Positions 16,993 to 25,764 are shown, numbered from the stretch's first letter. The stretch is 62,322 nt of DNA from Helicobacteraceae bacterium (GCA_900770765.1 CAAGLK010000004.1:1-62322), one strand, 5' to 3'. The notes: generated by a model not told the origin, from the sequence alone. Program-made: numbers and translations.

Positions 16993-17082
16993 ATGTCAAG
17001 GTTTGTTCCATTAATTCTTGGTGTTTTTGCTGCTTTATTTGTGCTTTTTATGATGTATGGCATTGAGAATCCAATTTTTTAA
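16993..17082 (+). CDS. Putative 29-residue single-TM protein
   Basis: Short ORF with ATG behind AAGGA at five-base spacing. The product starts MSRFVPL, continues as an almost uninterrupted hydrophobic helix (about residues 5-22) and ends MYGIENPIF. The size and Met-rich helix resemble accessory micro-subunits of membrane complexes such as oxidases, but I recognise no family. It diverges from rarA, and its last 35 bases overlap the 3' end of the LOG-family gene on the other strand. Expression is unproven. Confidence 0.5.
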   Translation: MSRFVPLILGVFAALFVLFMMYGIENPIF

Positions 17083-17695
17083 AATCATTTAAAATTTTTA
17101 AAACTTCTTTTGGTTTATTTGCGATTTTTAGAAGTTTTAACTCATCTTTTGTAATTACTCCTTGCTTTAGCATAGTCTTTTTAAGCCATTTTGTAAAGCC
17201 ACTCCAATAGGATTTGTTATATAAAATAATGGGGATTTTTTTATGCTTTTTAGTAGAAATTTGAACTAGCACTTCGCTAAGCTCATCAAGCGTTCCATAT
17301 CCGCCAATAGCCACAATAAAAGCGGTGGAATTGTAATTAAACACTAATTTTCTGCTAAAAAAACTTTGAAATTTTAGTGGAATCTCTACAAAATTATTCA
17401 TTTTTTGTTCAAAAGGCAGCTGGATATTTAAGCCAATTGAATAAACGCTAGAATCCTTATTTTTATCTTTATAAGTTTTTAATCCAAAATTCGCCGCTTC
17501 CATAATTCCAGATCCGCCACCTGTCATTATTGAGTAGCCATTTTGCGCTAAGATATAAGATAGTTTTTTGATTTTTTTATAATGCTTATTGTCGCTTTTT
17601 AGTCTAGCGCTGCCAAAAATTGTAATAATATTTTGTATATTTTCTAGTGATTTTAAGCTATCTTTTATTTCGCTTTGTAAGTTTTCTAAATCCAT
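17048..17695 (-). CDS. LOG-family (TIGR00730-like) nucleoside phosphoribohydrolase-like protein
   Basis: Rossmann-fold protein of 215 residues of the LOG/lysine-decarboxylase-like family, many members of which hydrolyse nucleoside 5'-monophosphates. TIFGSARLKSD, MTGGGSGIMEAANFG and FSRKLVFNYNSTAFI appear in the family order. The signature PGGxGTxxE is present as IGGYGTLDE, with the proline replaced. Older databases call such proteins lysine decarboxylases, which is wrong. Between the small membrane ORF (overlapping 3') and thiE (33 bases upstream). The actual substrate is not evident. Confidence 0.82.
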   Translation of the reverse strand: MDLENLQSEIKDSLKSLENIQNIITIFGSARLKSDNKHYKKIKKLSYILAQNGYSIMTGGGSGIMEAANFGLKTYKDKNKDSSVYSIGLNIQLPFEQKMNNFVEIPLKFQSFFSRKLVFNYNSTAFIVAIGGYGTLDELSEVLVQISTKKHKKIPIILYNKSYWSGFTKWLKKTMLKQGVITKDELKLLKIANKPKEVLKILNDFKKLDSQCHTS

Positions 17696-17728
17696 TTTAT
17701 GCCCCTTGTTGCGTAATTATAACAATTT

Positions 17729-18343
17729 TTAATACTTCCACGCTTTTTTTAAGTCTTTAATATTTTGTGCTATATCGCCACGCCAAATGCTGCTAATGCA
17801 GGCTATCATTTCAGCATTTTTTAAGCTTGTTATATTTTCCTTTGTGATTCCGCCTATTGCACATTTTGGGATTCTTAGCGGAATCTTAAATAAATTTAGT
17901 GAAATTGTCTTTGCCTCTTGTTTTGTGGGGGATTTAAAGCAGGAGCCAAATGCGATATAATCTGCCCCTATGCTTTGTGCGCTTTGTGCTAAAGATATGT
18001 CCCCATAGCATGAGATTCCAAGGATTCCGCTAAAGTTTTTGCGGATTTCTTTTAATTCATTTAAGGAATATGGAATCCCATTTTCTTTTGTGCCGATGTG
18101 AAGTCCTGGCGCGTTTAATTTGATTGCTAAATCAATGCGGTCGTTTAAAATAAAGGTTACTTTAAAATCACTGCAAATTTGCATAATCTCCGCACAAAGC
18201 GGCTCAAGGCTGGAATCCTGCGTTGTTTTATCTCTTAATTGAAATAGCGAGATTCCGCCTTTTATCGCTTCCTTTAGCATTTCTTTTATGCGGTTTTGTG
18301 GTGTTAATAATTCATCGCTTATTGCGTAGATTCCTTGTAGCAT
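17729..18343 (-). CDS. thiE: Thiamine-phosphate synthase
   Basis: Joins the thiazole and pyrimidine moieties of thiamine, 204 residues, TIM-barrel. It shows LFQLRDKT near residue 35, FILNDRIDLAIKLNAPGLHIG around 75-95, the phosphate-loop region IAFGSCFKSPTKQ near 130, and CAIGGITKEN near 160. These are the ordinary ThiE motifs with one conservative change (SPTKQ for TxTK). No other thi gene is here. It diverges from hypF across 58 bases. Confidence 0.92.
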   Translation of the reverse strand: MLQGIYAISDELLTPQNRIKEMLKEAIKGGISLFQLRDKTTQDSSLEPLCAEIMQICSDFKVTFILNDRIDLAIKLNAPGLHIGTKENGIPYSLNELKEIRKNFSGILGISCYGDISLAQSAQSIGADYIAFGSCFKSPTKQEAKTISLNLFKIPLRIPKCAIGGITKENITSLKNAEMIACISSIWRGDIAQNIKDLKKAWKY

Positions 18344-18401
18344 TGTAAATCCTAAAGTTAAATATTTTACAATTCTAGCAAATTTTTAAAAGGCTAATGC
18401 A

Positions 18402-20735
18402 ATGCTTAAAGAAAGTTTAGATTATATTACAGAAGAAATTAGAATAGATGGGCTTGTTCAAGGCGTTGGATTCCGCCCTTTTTGCGTGCGTTGTGCCTTA
18501 GAATCTAATATTTTTGGCTATGTTTTAAATTATGCAAATGGCGTGAAAATTATCGCACAAGGAAGCAAGGAAGCGCTTTTAAGATTCCACAAATTATTAC
18601 AAAATCCACCTAAAGTGGCAAAAATTACGCATTTTTCTTTTAAGCCTTGCGTGGAATCCCAAAAATTTTGCGATTTTTCTATTAAAAAAAGTGATAAGGA
18701 AGGCTTTTTAAGCACTAAGATTCCAGCTGATATTGCTATGTGTGAAGCGTGTTTAAGCGAATTTTTAGATTCTAAGAATCGTAGATTTTTATATCCATTT
18801 ACTAGCTGCACTGATTGCGGGGCAAGATATAGCATTATAGAATCCTTGCCTTATGATAGGGCTTTTACTTCAATGGCGAAATTTTCTATGTGTAAAACTT
18901 GTTTAGATGAATACAATAATCCGCACTCAAGGCGGTTTCGTTCTGAAATAAATTGCTGTAAAGATTGCGGTCCTAAGCTGTATTTTGCGGATTTTTTAGA
19001 ATCTTTTAAGGAAAATATTAAAAATTTAGATGATTTTAGCTTTTGTGAAAAATATAAGAATTTAAGTAAAAATGCCTTTAAAAAGGCGATAGAAGCATTA
19101 AGAAAAGGCAAGATTCTAGCTATAAAGGGCATTGGCGGATATGCCCTTGTTTGCAATGCTTTAAATATGGAATCTTTAAAAATATTAAGAGAGAGAAAAA
19201 GACGCCCCACAAAGCCCTTTGCGCTTATGTGTAAGGATTTAGCGATGGCGGAAAATTTCGTTTATTTAAATAAGTTTGAAAAAGAGATTCTAACTAGCAA
19301 AAAAGCGCCAATTTTATTAGCAAAAAGTAAGCCAGATTCTAACTTGCCGCTTGATTTAATAGCGCCGAATCTAGCTAATCTTGGCGTTATTTTACCTTAT
19401 GCTCCGCTGCATCATTTGCTTTTTAGTGAAATTAATTTTCCGCTTATTTTTACAAGTGCAAATGTAAGTGGAGAGCCAATTATTAAGGATTTTTCAAAAA
19501 TAGTGGAATCTTTAAGTGGTGTGTGCGATGGAGTGCTTTTGTTTAATCGTAATATTTTAAATGCAGTTGATGATAGCGTGGTGCATTTTGTAGCTAATAA
19601 AGAGCGAGTTTTACGCAGAGCTAGGGGGTATTTAAGTGATATTAGTGATTTTTTAGAGGTGGAATCTAAAGAGAGTATTTTTGCCTTTGGCGCGCAACAA
19701 AAAAGCACATTTACTTATAAAACAAAACAAAATTTGCTACTTAGTTCGCATTTAGGGGATTTAGAAGCTCCTTGTAGTGTGGAGCATTTTAAGAGTGTAA
19801 GGGCGTTTTTTACTAGACAATTTAAAGAGATTCCAACTACATTTTGCTTTGATTTACATCCTAATTATACGCAAAGGAAATTTTTAGATTCCAGCTGTGA
19901 AAATGTATTTATCCAGCATCATTTTGCACATTTTTTAGCAAATATTTATGAAAATAGGATTTGTGAAAGCACACTTGGAGTGATTTTTGATGGGACTGGG
20001 GCTGGCAGTGATGGCAGTATATGGGGCGGTGAGTTTTTAGAGTGGAATCCTAAAGTGCCTTGTGATTTTAGGCGAGTGGCTACTTTTGCGCCTTTAGTGT
20101 TATTTGGCGGTGAGGTGGCCATTAGAGATATTAGACGCTTGGGGCTTAGTGCGTTATTTGCTGCGTATGGGGAGCGTTGTGCGGAATTAGAGCTTGAAAT
20201 TTTGGGGAAATTTAGCAAAATAGAGTTTGATATATTTTATAAAATGCAGCAAAAAGGCGAGATTTTATGCCATAGTGTAGGGCGGCTTTTTGATGCGATA
20301 AGTGCGATTTGTGGAGTGGAATCTGTAAGCTATGATGGTGAGGGCGGGGCGATTTTAGAGACTTTAGCTATAAGGGCTAAAGATAGTGGAGCTGTGGGCG
20401 TGGCGTATGAATTTAGTAATACTAGTAAGAATCCTATAAATATTTTTATTAAAGATATTATAAGAGGTGTTTGTAATGACTTGCAGCAAGGGGTTACAAA
20501 AGGGCAAATTGCGCTAAATTTTCATATAACGCTAGCAAAAATTATTGCAAAAATAGCAGACGGATATGAGAGTATTGCATTAAGTGGGGGCGTGTTTTGC
20601 AATGCACTTTTAGTGGAGCTTACCTTAAATGAGCTTAAAGGTAAAAAAGTGCATTTGCACTCTAAGATTCCAAGCAATGATGGCGGAATTAGCGTAGGGC
20701 AAATACATTACGCAATGCTTAAAGCGGAATCTTAA
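18402..20735 (+). CDS. hypF: Hydrogenase maturation carbamoyltransferase HypF
   Basis: Converts carbamoyl phosphate into the carbamoyl-adenylate from which the cyanide ligands of [NiFe] hydrogenase are made. The 777 residues carry four parts: an acylphosphatase domain (GLVQGVGFRPF, 1-95), two zinc fingers (CEACLSEF and CKTCLDEY pairs, 110-200), a YrdC/Sua5 domain (210-400) and a C-terminal Kae1-like carbamoyltransferase with the histidines of FDLHPNY and QHHFAHFLA and the motif SGGVFCNALL. No other hyp or hydrogenase gene is in view. It is rich in RGAWTCY copies. Confidence 0.95.
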   Translation: MLKESLDYITEEIRIDGLVQGVGFRPFCVRCALESNIFGYVLNYANGVKIIAQGSKEALLRFHKLLQNPPKVAKITHFSFKPCVESQKFCDFSIKKSDKEGFLSTKIPADIAMCEACLSEFLDSKNRRFLYPFTSCTDCGARYSIIESLPYDRAFTSMAKFSMCKTCLDEYNNPHSRRFRSEINCCKDCGPKLYFADFLESFKENIKNLDDFSFCEKYKNLSKNAFKKAIEALRKGKILAIKGIGGYALVCNALNMESLKILRERKRRPTKPFALMCKDLAMAENFVYLNKFEKEILTSKKAPILLAKSKPDSNLPLDLIAPNLANLGVILPYAPLHHLLFSEINFPLIFTSANVSGEPIIKDFSKIVESLSGVCDGVLLFNRNILNAVDDSVVHFVANKERVLRRARGYLSDISDFLEVESKESIFAFGAQQKSTFTYKTKQNLLLSSHLGDLEAPCSVEHFKSVRAFFTRQFKEIPTTFCFDLHPNYTQRKFLDSSCENVFIQHHFAHFLANIYENRICESTLGVIFDGTGAGSDGSIWGGEFLEWNPKVPCDFRRVATFAPLVLFGGEVAIRDIRRLGLSALFAAYGERCAELELEILGKFSKIEFDIFYKMQQKGEILCHSVGRLFDAISAICGVESVSYDGEGGAILETLAIRAKDSGAVGVAYEFSNTSKNPINIFIKDIIRGVCNDLQQGVTKGQIALNFHITLAKIIAKIADGYESIALSGGVFCNALLVELTLNELKGKKVHLHSKIPSNDGGISVGQIHYAMLKAES

Positions 20736-20748
20736 AATTGTAAAGTGA

Positions 20749-21435
20749 TTATAGATTTTGTAAAATTCTTTTTACTATTTCGCTTGGGTTTTGTGCTTTA
20801 TAAATTGGGCGACCTACAACTATAAAATCGCTTTTAGCTTGTTTTGCTATTTCTAGCGTTGCAACTCTTTTTTGGTCGTTGCTATCTTCGCCAAAAGGGC
20901 GGATTCCTGGTGTTAGCGTTAGAAAGTTGCTTCCATTTTGCTCTTTAATTGCTAAGGATTCCACGCAAGAGCATACAACACCATTGACTCCACACTCTTT
21001 AGCCATTTTTGCAAAATCTAACACTTGGGATTCTAGCTCTGCGTTGTAAATTTCTTGGAATCCTTGTTTGTCAAAACTTGTAAGTGCGGTAACTGCCATA
21101 ACAAGTGGGGCGTTTTTTACATTTTTTAAGGATTCCATAACCGCACTCATCGCTTCTCTTCCGCTGCTTGCGTGGATTGTTAGCATATCCACATTTAATT
21201 GCACGATTTCGCCTATGCTATCTATCATTGTGTTTGGTATGTCATAAAGTTTTAAATCTAAAAAAATTTTAAACTTAGAATCTATTTGCTTTATTTGTTT
21301 TAAAAAATCAACCCCATCTCTAATAAAGCTGCGTAATCCCACCTTTAGCCAAATGTTTTTAGTGGAATCTAGTTTTTTCAAAAGCTCTAAATTCTCGTTT
21401 TTCGTGGGTAGGTCAAGCGCTATACACAACTCCAT
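20749..21435 (-). CDS. pyrF: Orotidine 5'-phosphate decarboxylase
   Basis: Last step of UMP synthesis, 228 residues. The catalytic DLKLYDIPNTM tetrad region lies near residue 62, the starting motif CIALDLPTK at residue 4, and the phosphate-binding DFIVVGRPIYKA near 205. The nusB stop abuts its ATG directly (TAA-ATG), so it is the last gene of the motB-can-kdsA-ribH-nusB-pyrF transcript. The stop lies 13 bases from the convergent hypF end. Confidence 0.94.
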   Translation of the reverse strand: MELCIALDLPTKNENLELLKKLDSTKNIWLKVGLRSFIRDGVDFLKQIKQIDSKFKIFLDLKLYDIPNTMIDSIGEIVQLNVDMLTIHASSGREAMSAVMESLKNVKNAPLVMAVTALTSFDKQGFQEIYNAELESQVLDFAKMAKECGVNGVVCSCVESLAIKEQNGSNFLTLTPGIRPFGEDSNDQKRVATLEIAKQAKSDFIVVGRPIYKAQNPSEIVKRILQNL

Positions 21436-22014
21436 TTATTTCTTTCCTTTTGCTATTGTTTTTTGCTGTGTCTTTTTAAATAAAAGCCTCTTTTTGAATT
21501 TTTGCTTAAATTTTTGTTTAGGGGCAGCTGGAATCTCTTTTTTGTCGGATTCTAGCTGTTTTGATTCTAGCTTAGCTTGAGATTCTAACTCTTTTTCAAT
21601 ATCTTCTAGGGTGATTTTTATATTTTTTGAGATTCCATCTAGCACTCCATTTATGAACTTTGCCGATGATTCATTGCCAAAATTTTTAGCGATTTCTAAA
21701 GCTTCATTTATAACAACAGCCTTATCTATTTTAGAAAATATGATTTCATAAGTTCCAAGTCGCAATATGGAGCGTTCAATATCGCCGATTCTACTAAAAT
21801 CCCAGCTTTTTAGCTGGTGTTTTATGCGTTTGTCAATTTCATCTAAATTTTCTAAAACGCCAAAAAATAGCGTTTGTGCAAATTCTTTTTGTGTGTTTTT
21901 GATTTTTTGCTCTTCTAAAATTTGTTCTATAAACTTAGAGATTCCATCATTTCCGCTACCATAGGCGTATAAAAGCTGTATAACGGCTTCCCTTGCTTGG
22001 CTTCTTGTAGCCAT
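21436..22014 (-). CDS. nusB: Transcription antitermination factor NusB with basic tail
   Basis: Residues 1-135 are a complete NusB (starting MATRSQAREAVIQLLYA, with the RLGTYEIIF and VVINEALEIAKNFG motifs), which joins NusE in rRNA antitermination. The following 55 residues are an unusual Lys/Glu/Gln-rich extension (ESKQLESDKKEIP, FKQKFKKRLLFKKTQQ); most NusB proteins stop near 130-145. The tail is encoded with several RGAWTCY copies. Its ATG shares one base with the ribH stop. Confidence 0.9.
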   Translation of the reverse strand: MATRSQAREAVIQLLYAYGSGNDGISKFIEQILEEQKIKNTQKEFAQTLFFGVLENLDEIDKRIKHQLKSWDFSRIGDIERSILRLGTYEIIFSKIDKAVVINEALEIAKNFGNESSAKFINGVLDGISKNIKITLEDIEKELESQAKLESKQLESDKKEIPAAPKQKFKQKFKKRLLFKKTQQKTIAKGKK

Positions 22015-22484
22015 TATGCACCTATCTTTCTATATAAATTGATTAACTCAATCAAAGACGCCATAGATTCAAAGCCTTTATTTCCAGCTTTTGTCCCAGC
22101 CCTTTCAATTGCTTGCTCTATAGAATCTGTGGTTAAGACGCCAAAGGTTACCGCCGCTCCGTAACGAATCGTAACATTTGCTATACCCTTTGTAGCTTCT
22201 GCGCTTACATAATCAAAATGTGGCGTAGAGCCGCGAATTACAGCTCCTAAGCAGCATACTCCATCATAATCGCCTTGTGCTAGGACTTTTTCTAAAACAA
22301 ATGGAATCTCAAACGCACCAGGCACTAAAATATGTGCTAAATTATCATCTCTTCCGCCATGTCGCAAGAAGCAGTCTTTAGCCCCTTCAACTAATCTATC
22401 GGTAATTAAATGATTAAAGCGGCTTGAGATTATTGCGATTTTTTCATCTCCTATTAAAGAAAGATTCCCTTCTATTACTTGCAT
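22014..22484 (-). CDS. ribH: 6,7-dimethyl-8-ribityllumazine synthase
   Basis: Penultimate step of riboflavin synthesis, 156 residues, forming the usual pentamer or icosahedral shell. Visible are SRFNHLITDRLVEGA, VPGAFEIPFVLEK, GAVIRGSTPHFDYV and the conserved GTKAGNKGFE near the end. The stop overlaps the nusB start (TAATG). kdsA ends two bases upstream. This kdsA-ribH-nusB order is the one I recall from H. pylori. Confidence 0.96.
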   Translation of the reverse strand: MQVIEGNLSLIGDEKIAIISSRFNHLITDRLVEGAKDCFLRHGGRDDNLAHILVPGAFEIPFVLEKVLAQGDYDGVCCLGAVIRGSTPHFDYVSAEATKGIANVTIRYGAAVTFGVLTTDSIEQAIERAGTKAGNKGFESMASLIELINLYRKIGA

Positions 22485-22486
22485 AT

Positions 22487-23293
22487 TTACTCCTTAATTA
22501 TTTTTTGTATTTCTAAAATTTGTTCTATTAACTCGTTTAGGATTCTAGGTGTTAGCATATTTGGTCCATCGCTTAAGGCTTTTTTAGGATTTGTATGCAC
22601 TTCTGTAAATAGTCCATCAATGCCGACAGCACTCGCTGCCCTTGCTAAAAGCGGTGCATATCGACTATCGCCTCCGCTTTTACCATTTAGCCCTCCTGGC
22701 ATTTGCACAGCATGAGTTGCATCAAAAATAACAGGTGCAAATTCTCTCATAATTGCAAGTGAGCGCATATCTACGACTAAATTTCCATAGCCAAAGCTAT
22801 TTCCGCGCTCTGTTAAACACACCCCAAGTCTTTTAGAATCCTTAAAATTTGCTTCACTAACGCTAGAATCCCTAGTTTTTAGGGCTTTTAGCACTGAGTA
22901 GCACATATCTTTTGGGGTCATAAATTGCCCTTTTTTTATATTTATTGTGGCGTTTGTTTTTGCGGCTTCTACTATTAAATCTGTTTGTCTGCATAAAAAA
23001 GCTGGAATCTGTAGAATATCTACAACACTTGCGGCTAACTTTGCTTGATGTGTTTCGTGGATATCTGTTAATAGCTTATAGTTAAATTTTTTTTTGATTT
23101 TTGCTAAAGATTCTAAGCCTTTTTCTAAGCCCGGTCCGCGGTAGGATTCTAGGCTTGTGCGGTTTGCTTTATCAAAACTAGCTTTAAAATAAAAATCAAT
23201 TTCACTATTTTTGCTAAGCGGCTCTAAACTTTCTGCGATTTCTTCTAAAATTTCATCGCTTTCTATAACGCAAGGACCAGTAATTAATATCAT
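22487..23293 (-). CDS. kdsA: 3-deoxy-D-manno-octulosonate 8-phosphate synthase
   Basis: Condenses arabinose 5-phosphate with phosphoenolpyruvate to KDO 8-phosphate for lipopolysaccharide. The 268 residues have GPCVIES at the start, the FKASFDKANRTS motif, LTDIHE, LQIPAFLCRQTDL and the C-terminal FDATHAVQMPGG. Its length and motifs are typical. It sits four bases behind the carbonic anhydrase gene in one operon. Confidence 0.96.
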   Translation of the reverse strand: MILITGPCVIESDEILEEIAESLEPLSKNSEIDFYFKASFDKANRTSLESYRGPGLEKGLESLAKIKKKFNYKLLTDIHETHQAKLAASVVDILQIPAFLCRQTDLIVEAAKTNATINIKKGQFMTPKDMCYSVLKALKTRDSSVSEANFKDSKRLGVCLTERGNSFGYGNLVVDMRSLAIMREFAPVIFDATHAVQMPGGLNGKSGGDSRYAPLLARAASAVGIDGLFTEVHTNPKKALSDGPNMLTPRILNELIEQILEIQKIIKE

Positions 23294-23296
23294 TTT

Positions 23297-23989
23297 CTAA
23301 CCTTTTAATAAATTGAATTCGTGTAGTTTGAAGTCGTAATTATACACCTCTCCACTCTCAATAATATAGTGCCAACCATAAATTTTTAGCTCTCTTGCAA
23401 GATATTTTTCTTTAACTTGTGGATAGGTAAAAAGATTCATAATTTGTCGCTCAATGTTTATTTGCTCTGTTAAATAGGCTCTTTTTGCGAGTGTTGTTGG
23501 ATTTAGACTAAGCACCTTTTCTTTAACAGGTAAGATTAGCTTAAGCCAATTTTTGACATTTGGCATTTTAGTAAAATGGTCTTCTTCGTATAAGGCGGCA
23601 CATCCGCCACAATGAGAATGACCGCAAATAATAATGTTTTCAACATTAAGCTCTAAAAGTGCATATTCAATCGCTGAAGTGGTGGCGACATATTCCTCAC
23701 TAGCACGATATGGTGGGACAATATTTGCGATATTTCTAACAACAAAGAGTTCGCCTGGAAGCGTGTTTGTTATAAGGTTTGGCACTACCCTAGAATCTGA
23801 GCAGCCGACAAAAAGCGTGTGAGGATTCTGCCCTTCTTTTAAATCTTGAAATAATTCTTTATATGCTAAAAAATTTTCTTCTTTAAATTTAATGGCGCCG
23901 CTAAAAAGTGCGTCCATAGTGTTTTGTGTATTTTTGGATTCTAGCTTTTCTAAATTTTCTTTAGATTCTTGTTTTGATTCTTTTTTCAT
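23297..23989 (-). CDS. can: Beta-class carbonic anhydrase
   Basis: Zinc enzyme interconverting CO2 and bicarbonate, 230 residues. Zinc ligands are visible in CSDSRVVP and HSHCGGCAAL, with the catalytic Asp/Arg dyad in the first. No signal peptide is present, so it is cytoplasmic, where it would supply bicarbonate to carboxylases. The N-terminus begins with a Lys/Glu/Ser-rich stretch of about 25 residues coded by several GATTC-type motifs. The ATG shares a base with the motB stop. Confidence 0.94.
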   Translation of the reverse strand: MKKESKQESKENLEKLESKNTQNTMDALFSGAIKFKEENFLAYKELFQDLKEGQNPHTLFVGCSDSRVVPNLITNTLPGELFVVRNIANIVPPYRASEEYVATTSAIEYALLELNVENIIICGHSHCGGCAALYEEDHFTKMPNVKNWLKLILPVKEKVLSLNPTTLAKRAYLTEQINIERQIMNLFTYPQVKEKYLARELKIYGWHYIIESGEVYNYDFKLHEFNLLKG

Positions 23990-24759
23990 TATTGGCTAAC
24001 TTTTGTTATATTTTCCATTAGAGCTGATAAATCTTCTCCTATGCTATATACATATAGCTCTACGCGGCGATTTTTAGCTCTAAATTCCTCTATATCGTTA
24101 TTTGCAATTGGTGAATACTCTCCCTCTCCGCCACCTACTACACGATGCTTTGCTATGCCTTGATTAATTATTAAATTTGCGACATTCACGCCCCTTGCGG
24201 CTGATAATTCTAAATTATCGCTAAAAACTTCATTTTTTATTGGGATATTATCGGTGTGTCCTATTGCTTTAATGCGGACTTCATCTGGTGTTTTTAGTAG
24301 CTCTAAACTTAGGCGTTTTATAAATGCGATTCCACTAGGATTGCTTAAAACTGCACTTCCATTTTCAAATAGTAAGGAATCTGGGATTCTAATCACAATG
24401 CCTCTCTCCGCTTCTTCAAGCTCCACGCTTGGACCATCTGCTATGCGATTTACTTCATTATAATCTGTAATTAAGCTACCAAAAATATTTACTACATTTT
24501 CCATTTCTATATCTGTTTCTATTGGCGTGGCTTGTATTGGGGCTGGTGGGTTGATTTGTGATTGTGAGCCTTTTTCAAGCACTGCAAATGAGCCATCAAG
24601 TGAGCCTACTGCAAGTGCGATTCTTTGCGTATCAAAAGTGGCCATAGATAAAAGTAGAATAAAGAAAGTTAAAATAAGCGTAACCATATCGCCATAAGTT
24701 CCAAGCCATAGTGGAACGCCTTTAGGGCAATCACAAGAAGGACAGCTATTTTTTGCCAT
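23989..24759 (-). CDS. motB: Flagellar motor stator protein MotB
   Basis: Proton-channel and peptidoglycan-anchoring stator subunit, 256 residues. A short cytoplasmic N-terminus with two cysteines precedes one transmembrane helix holding the essential proton-accepting aspartate (GTYGDMVTLILTFF). A linker and an OmpA-like peptidoglycan-binding domain (IGHTDNIPI, NLELSAARG, NRRVELYV) follow. motA, normally directly upstream, is missing: a divergent dedA gene begins 90 bases away. It leads the operon to pyrF. Confidence 0.92.
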   Translation of the reverse strand: MAKNSCPSCDCPKGVPLWLGTYGDMVTLILTFFILLLSMATFDTQRIALAVGSLDGSFAVLEKGSQSQINPPAPIQATPIETDIEMENVVNIFGSLITDYNEVNRIADGPSVELEEAERGIVIRIPDSLLFENGSAVLSNPSGIAFIKRLSLELLKTPDEVRIKAIGHTDNIPIKNEVFSDNLELSAARGVNVANLIINQGIAKHRVVGGGEGEYSPIANNDIEEFRAKNRRVELYVYSIGEDLSALMENITKVSQ

Positions 24760-24794
24760 TATTTCAACGCCTTTTTGAAGTTATAAAATTTAGG

Positions 24795-24800
24795 ATTATA
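24795..24800 (-). promoter_or_regulatory. -10 box for the motB operon
   Basis: Minus-strand TATAAT 36 bases before the motB start, interleaved with the dedA promoter only about 15 bases away, so the two probably compete for polymerase. Confidence 0.45.
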
Positions 24801-24811
24801 GCTTATTTGGC

Positions 24812-24817
24812 TATAAT
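24812..24817 (+). promoter_or_regulatory. -10 box for dedA
   Basis: TATAAT 32 bases before the TTG start of dedA, in GGCTATAATAG. Confidence 0.45.
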
Positions 24818-24848
24818 AGTGCTTAATTTTGAGTTATAGAGGGAAAAT

Positions 24849-25457
24849 TTGCAAACAATTATTGATTTTATTGTAGAAAGCGTGGGGGCTTTTGGGTATT
24901 TTGGAATCTTTTTTATGATGTTTTTAGAAAGTAGTTTTATACCTTTTCCTAGTGAAGTTGTGATGATTCCAGCTGGATATTTAGCGCATAAGGGGGAGAT
25001 GAATTTTTTTATTGCCATTTTGTGTGGAATCTTAGGCTCACTTGCTGGGGCGTTACTAAATTATTATTTAGCATTTTATTTTGGGAGAGAATTGCTTATA
25101 AAATGGGGAAAATATGTGTTTTTTAAAGAAGAAACTATGCAAAAAATGGAAGAATTTTTTGCAAGACATGGGCATATTTCAACCTTTAGCGGACGGCTAA
25201 TACCGGTAGTTAGGCAATATATTTCACTGCCTGCTGGAATTGGCAAGATGAATTTAGCGCTTTTTAGTTTTTATACAAGTTTAGGGGCTGGAATCTGGGT
25301 TATTATTTTAACTACGCTTGGATATTTTTTAGGAGAAAATGAAGCGTTAATTAAGCAATATTTGCATTTAATTACTTTTGCTTTGTTAATTTTAGTGCTT
25401 CTTGGAATCTTAGTTTATATTAAGGTTAGTAAAAATAGGCGTAAAAAAAGCGTGTGA
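24849..25457 (+). CDS. DedA-family membrane protein
   Basis: Polytopic inner-membrane protein of 202 residues of the DedA/VTT family, linked to undecaprenyl-phosphate or phospholipid flipping and membrane potential. The signature is clear: SSFIPFPSEVVMIPAG near residue 28, and FFARHGHISTFSGRLIPVVR with the following SLPAGIGKM near 100-130. About five hydrophobic segments are visible. TTG 24849 is the probable start, with GAGGG before it. Divergent from motB. Confidence 0.88.
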   Translation: MQTIIDFIVESVGAFGYFGIFFMMFLESSFIPFPSEVVMIPAGYLAHKGEMNFFIAILCGILGSLAGALLNYYLAFYFGRELLIKWGKYVFFKEETMQKMEEFFARHGHISTFSGRLIPVVRQYISLPAGIGKMNLALFSFYTSLGAGIWVIILTTLGYFLGENEALIKQYLHLITFALLILVLLGILVYIKVSKNRRKKSV

Positions 25458-25528
25458 TATTTCTATGTTTTATTAAAAATTATTTTAAATGATAATAATT
25501 AAATAAGTGGAATCTTAAAGGCTTAAAA

Positions 25529-25606
25529 TGGGGTGGGCGATGGGAATCGAACCCACGACCCTCAGGACCACAATCTGATGCTCTAACCGACTGAGCTACG
25601 CCCACC
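25529..25606 (-). tRNA. tRNA-His (anticodon GTG)
   Basis: Folds as a tRNA on the minus strand with acceptor GTGGGCG / CGCCCAC, an extra G at position -1 pairing with C73 (the histidine identity mark), anticodon GTG in loop TTGTGGT, and encoded CCA. The closing pair of the anticodon stem appears as an A-C mismatch. tRNA-Pro lies 30 bases upstream on the same strand. Confidence 0.95.
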
Positions 25607-25635
25607 ATTTTGTTTAAGAAAAAATGAAAGAAAAG

Positions 25636-25713
25636 TGGTCGGGGCGAAAGGATTCGAACCTTCGACCCCTTGGTCCCAAACCAAGTGCGCTAACCAGACT
25701 GCGCTACGCCCCG
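25636..25713 (-). tRNA. tRNA-Pro (anticodon TGG)
   Basis: Acceptor CGGGGCG / CGCCCCG, anticodon stem CTTGG / CCAAG around loop TTTGGGA, giving TGG. The T loop GGTTCGAATCC and an encoded CCA are present; 78 bases. Likely co-transcribed with tRNA-His. Confidence 0.96.
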
Positions 25714-25764
25714 ACAAAAAAGAAGCGGAATTATACTTTTAAAAATTTTATTTGTCAATAAAAT

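Noticed and set aside
17048..17695. Annotation of the LOG-family gene as lysine decarboxylase
   Set aside because: That historical label is wrong for the family; there is no PLP-binding lysine motif.
25486..25503. A/T-rich TGATAATAATTA resembling an H. pylori-type Fur box
   Set aside because: It lies behind the dedA stop and downstream of the tRNA-His 3' end, where no promoter is expected; short A/T dyads of this sort are common here.
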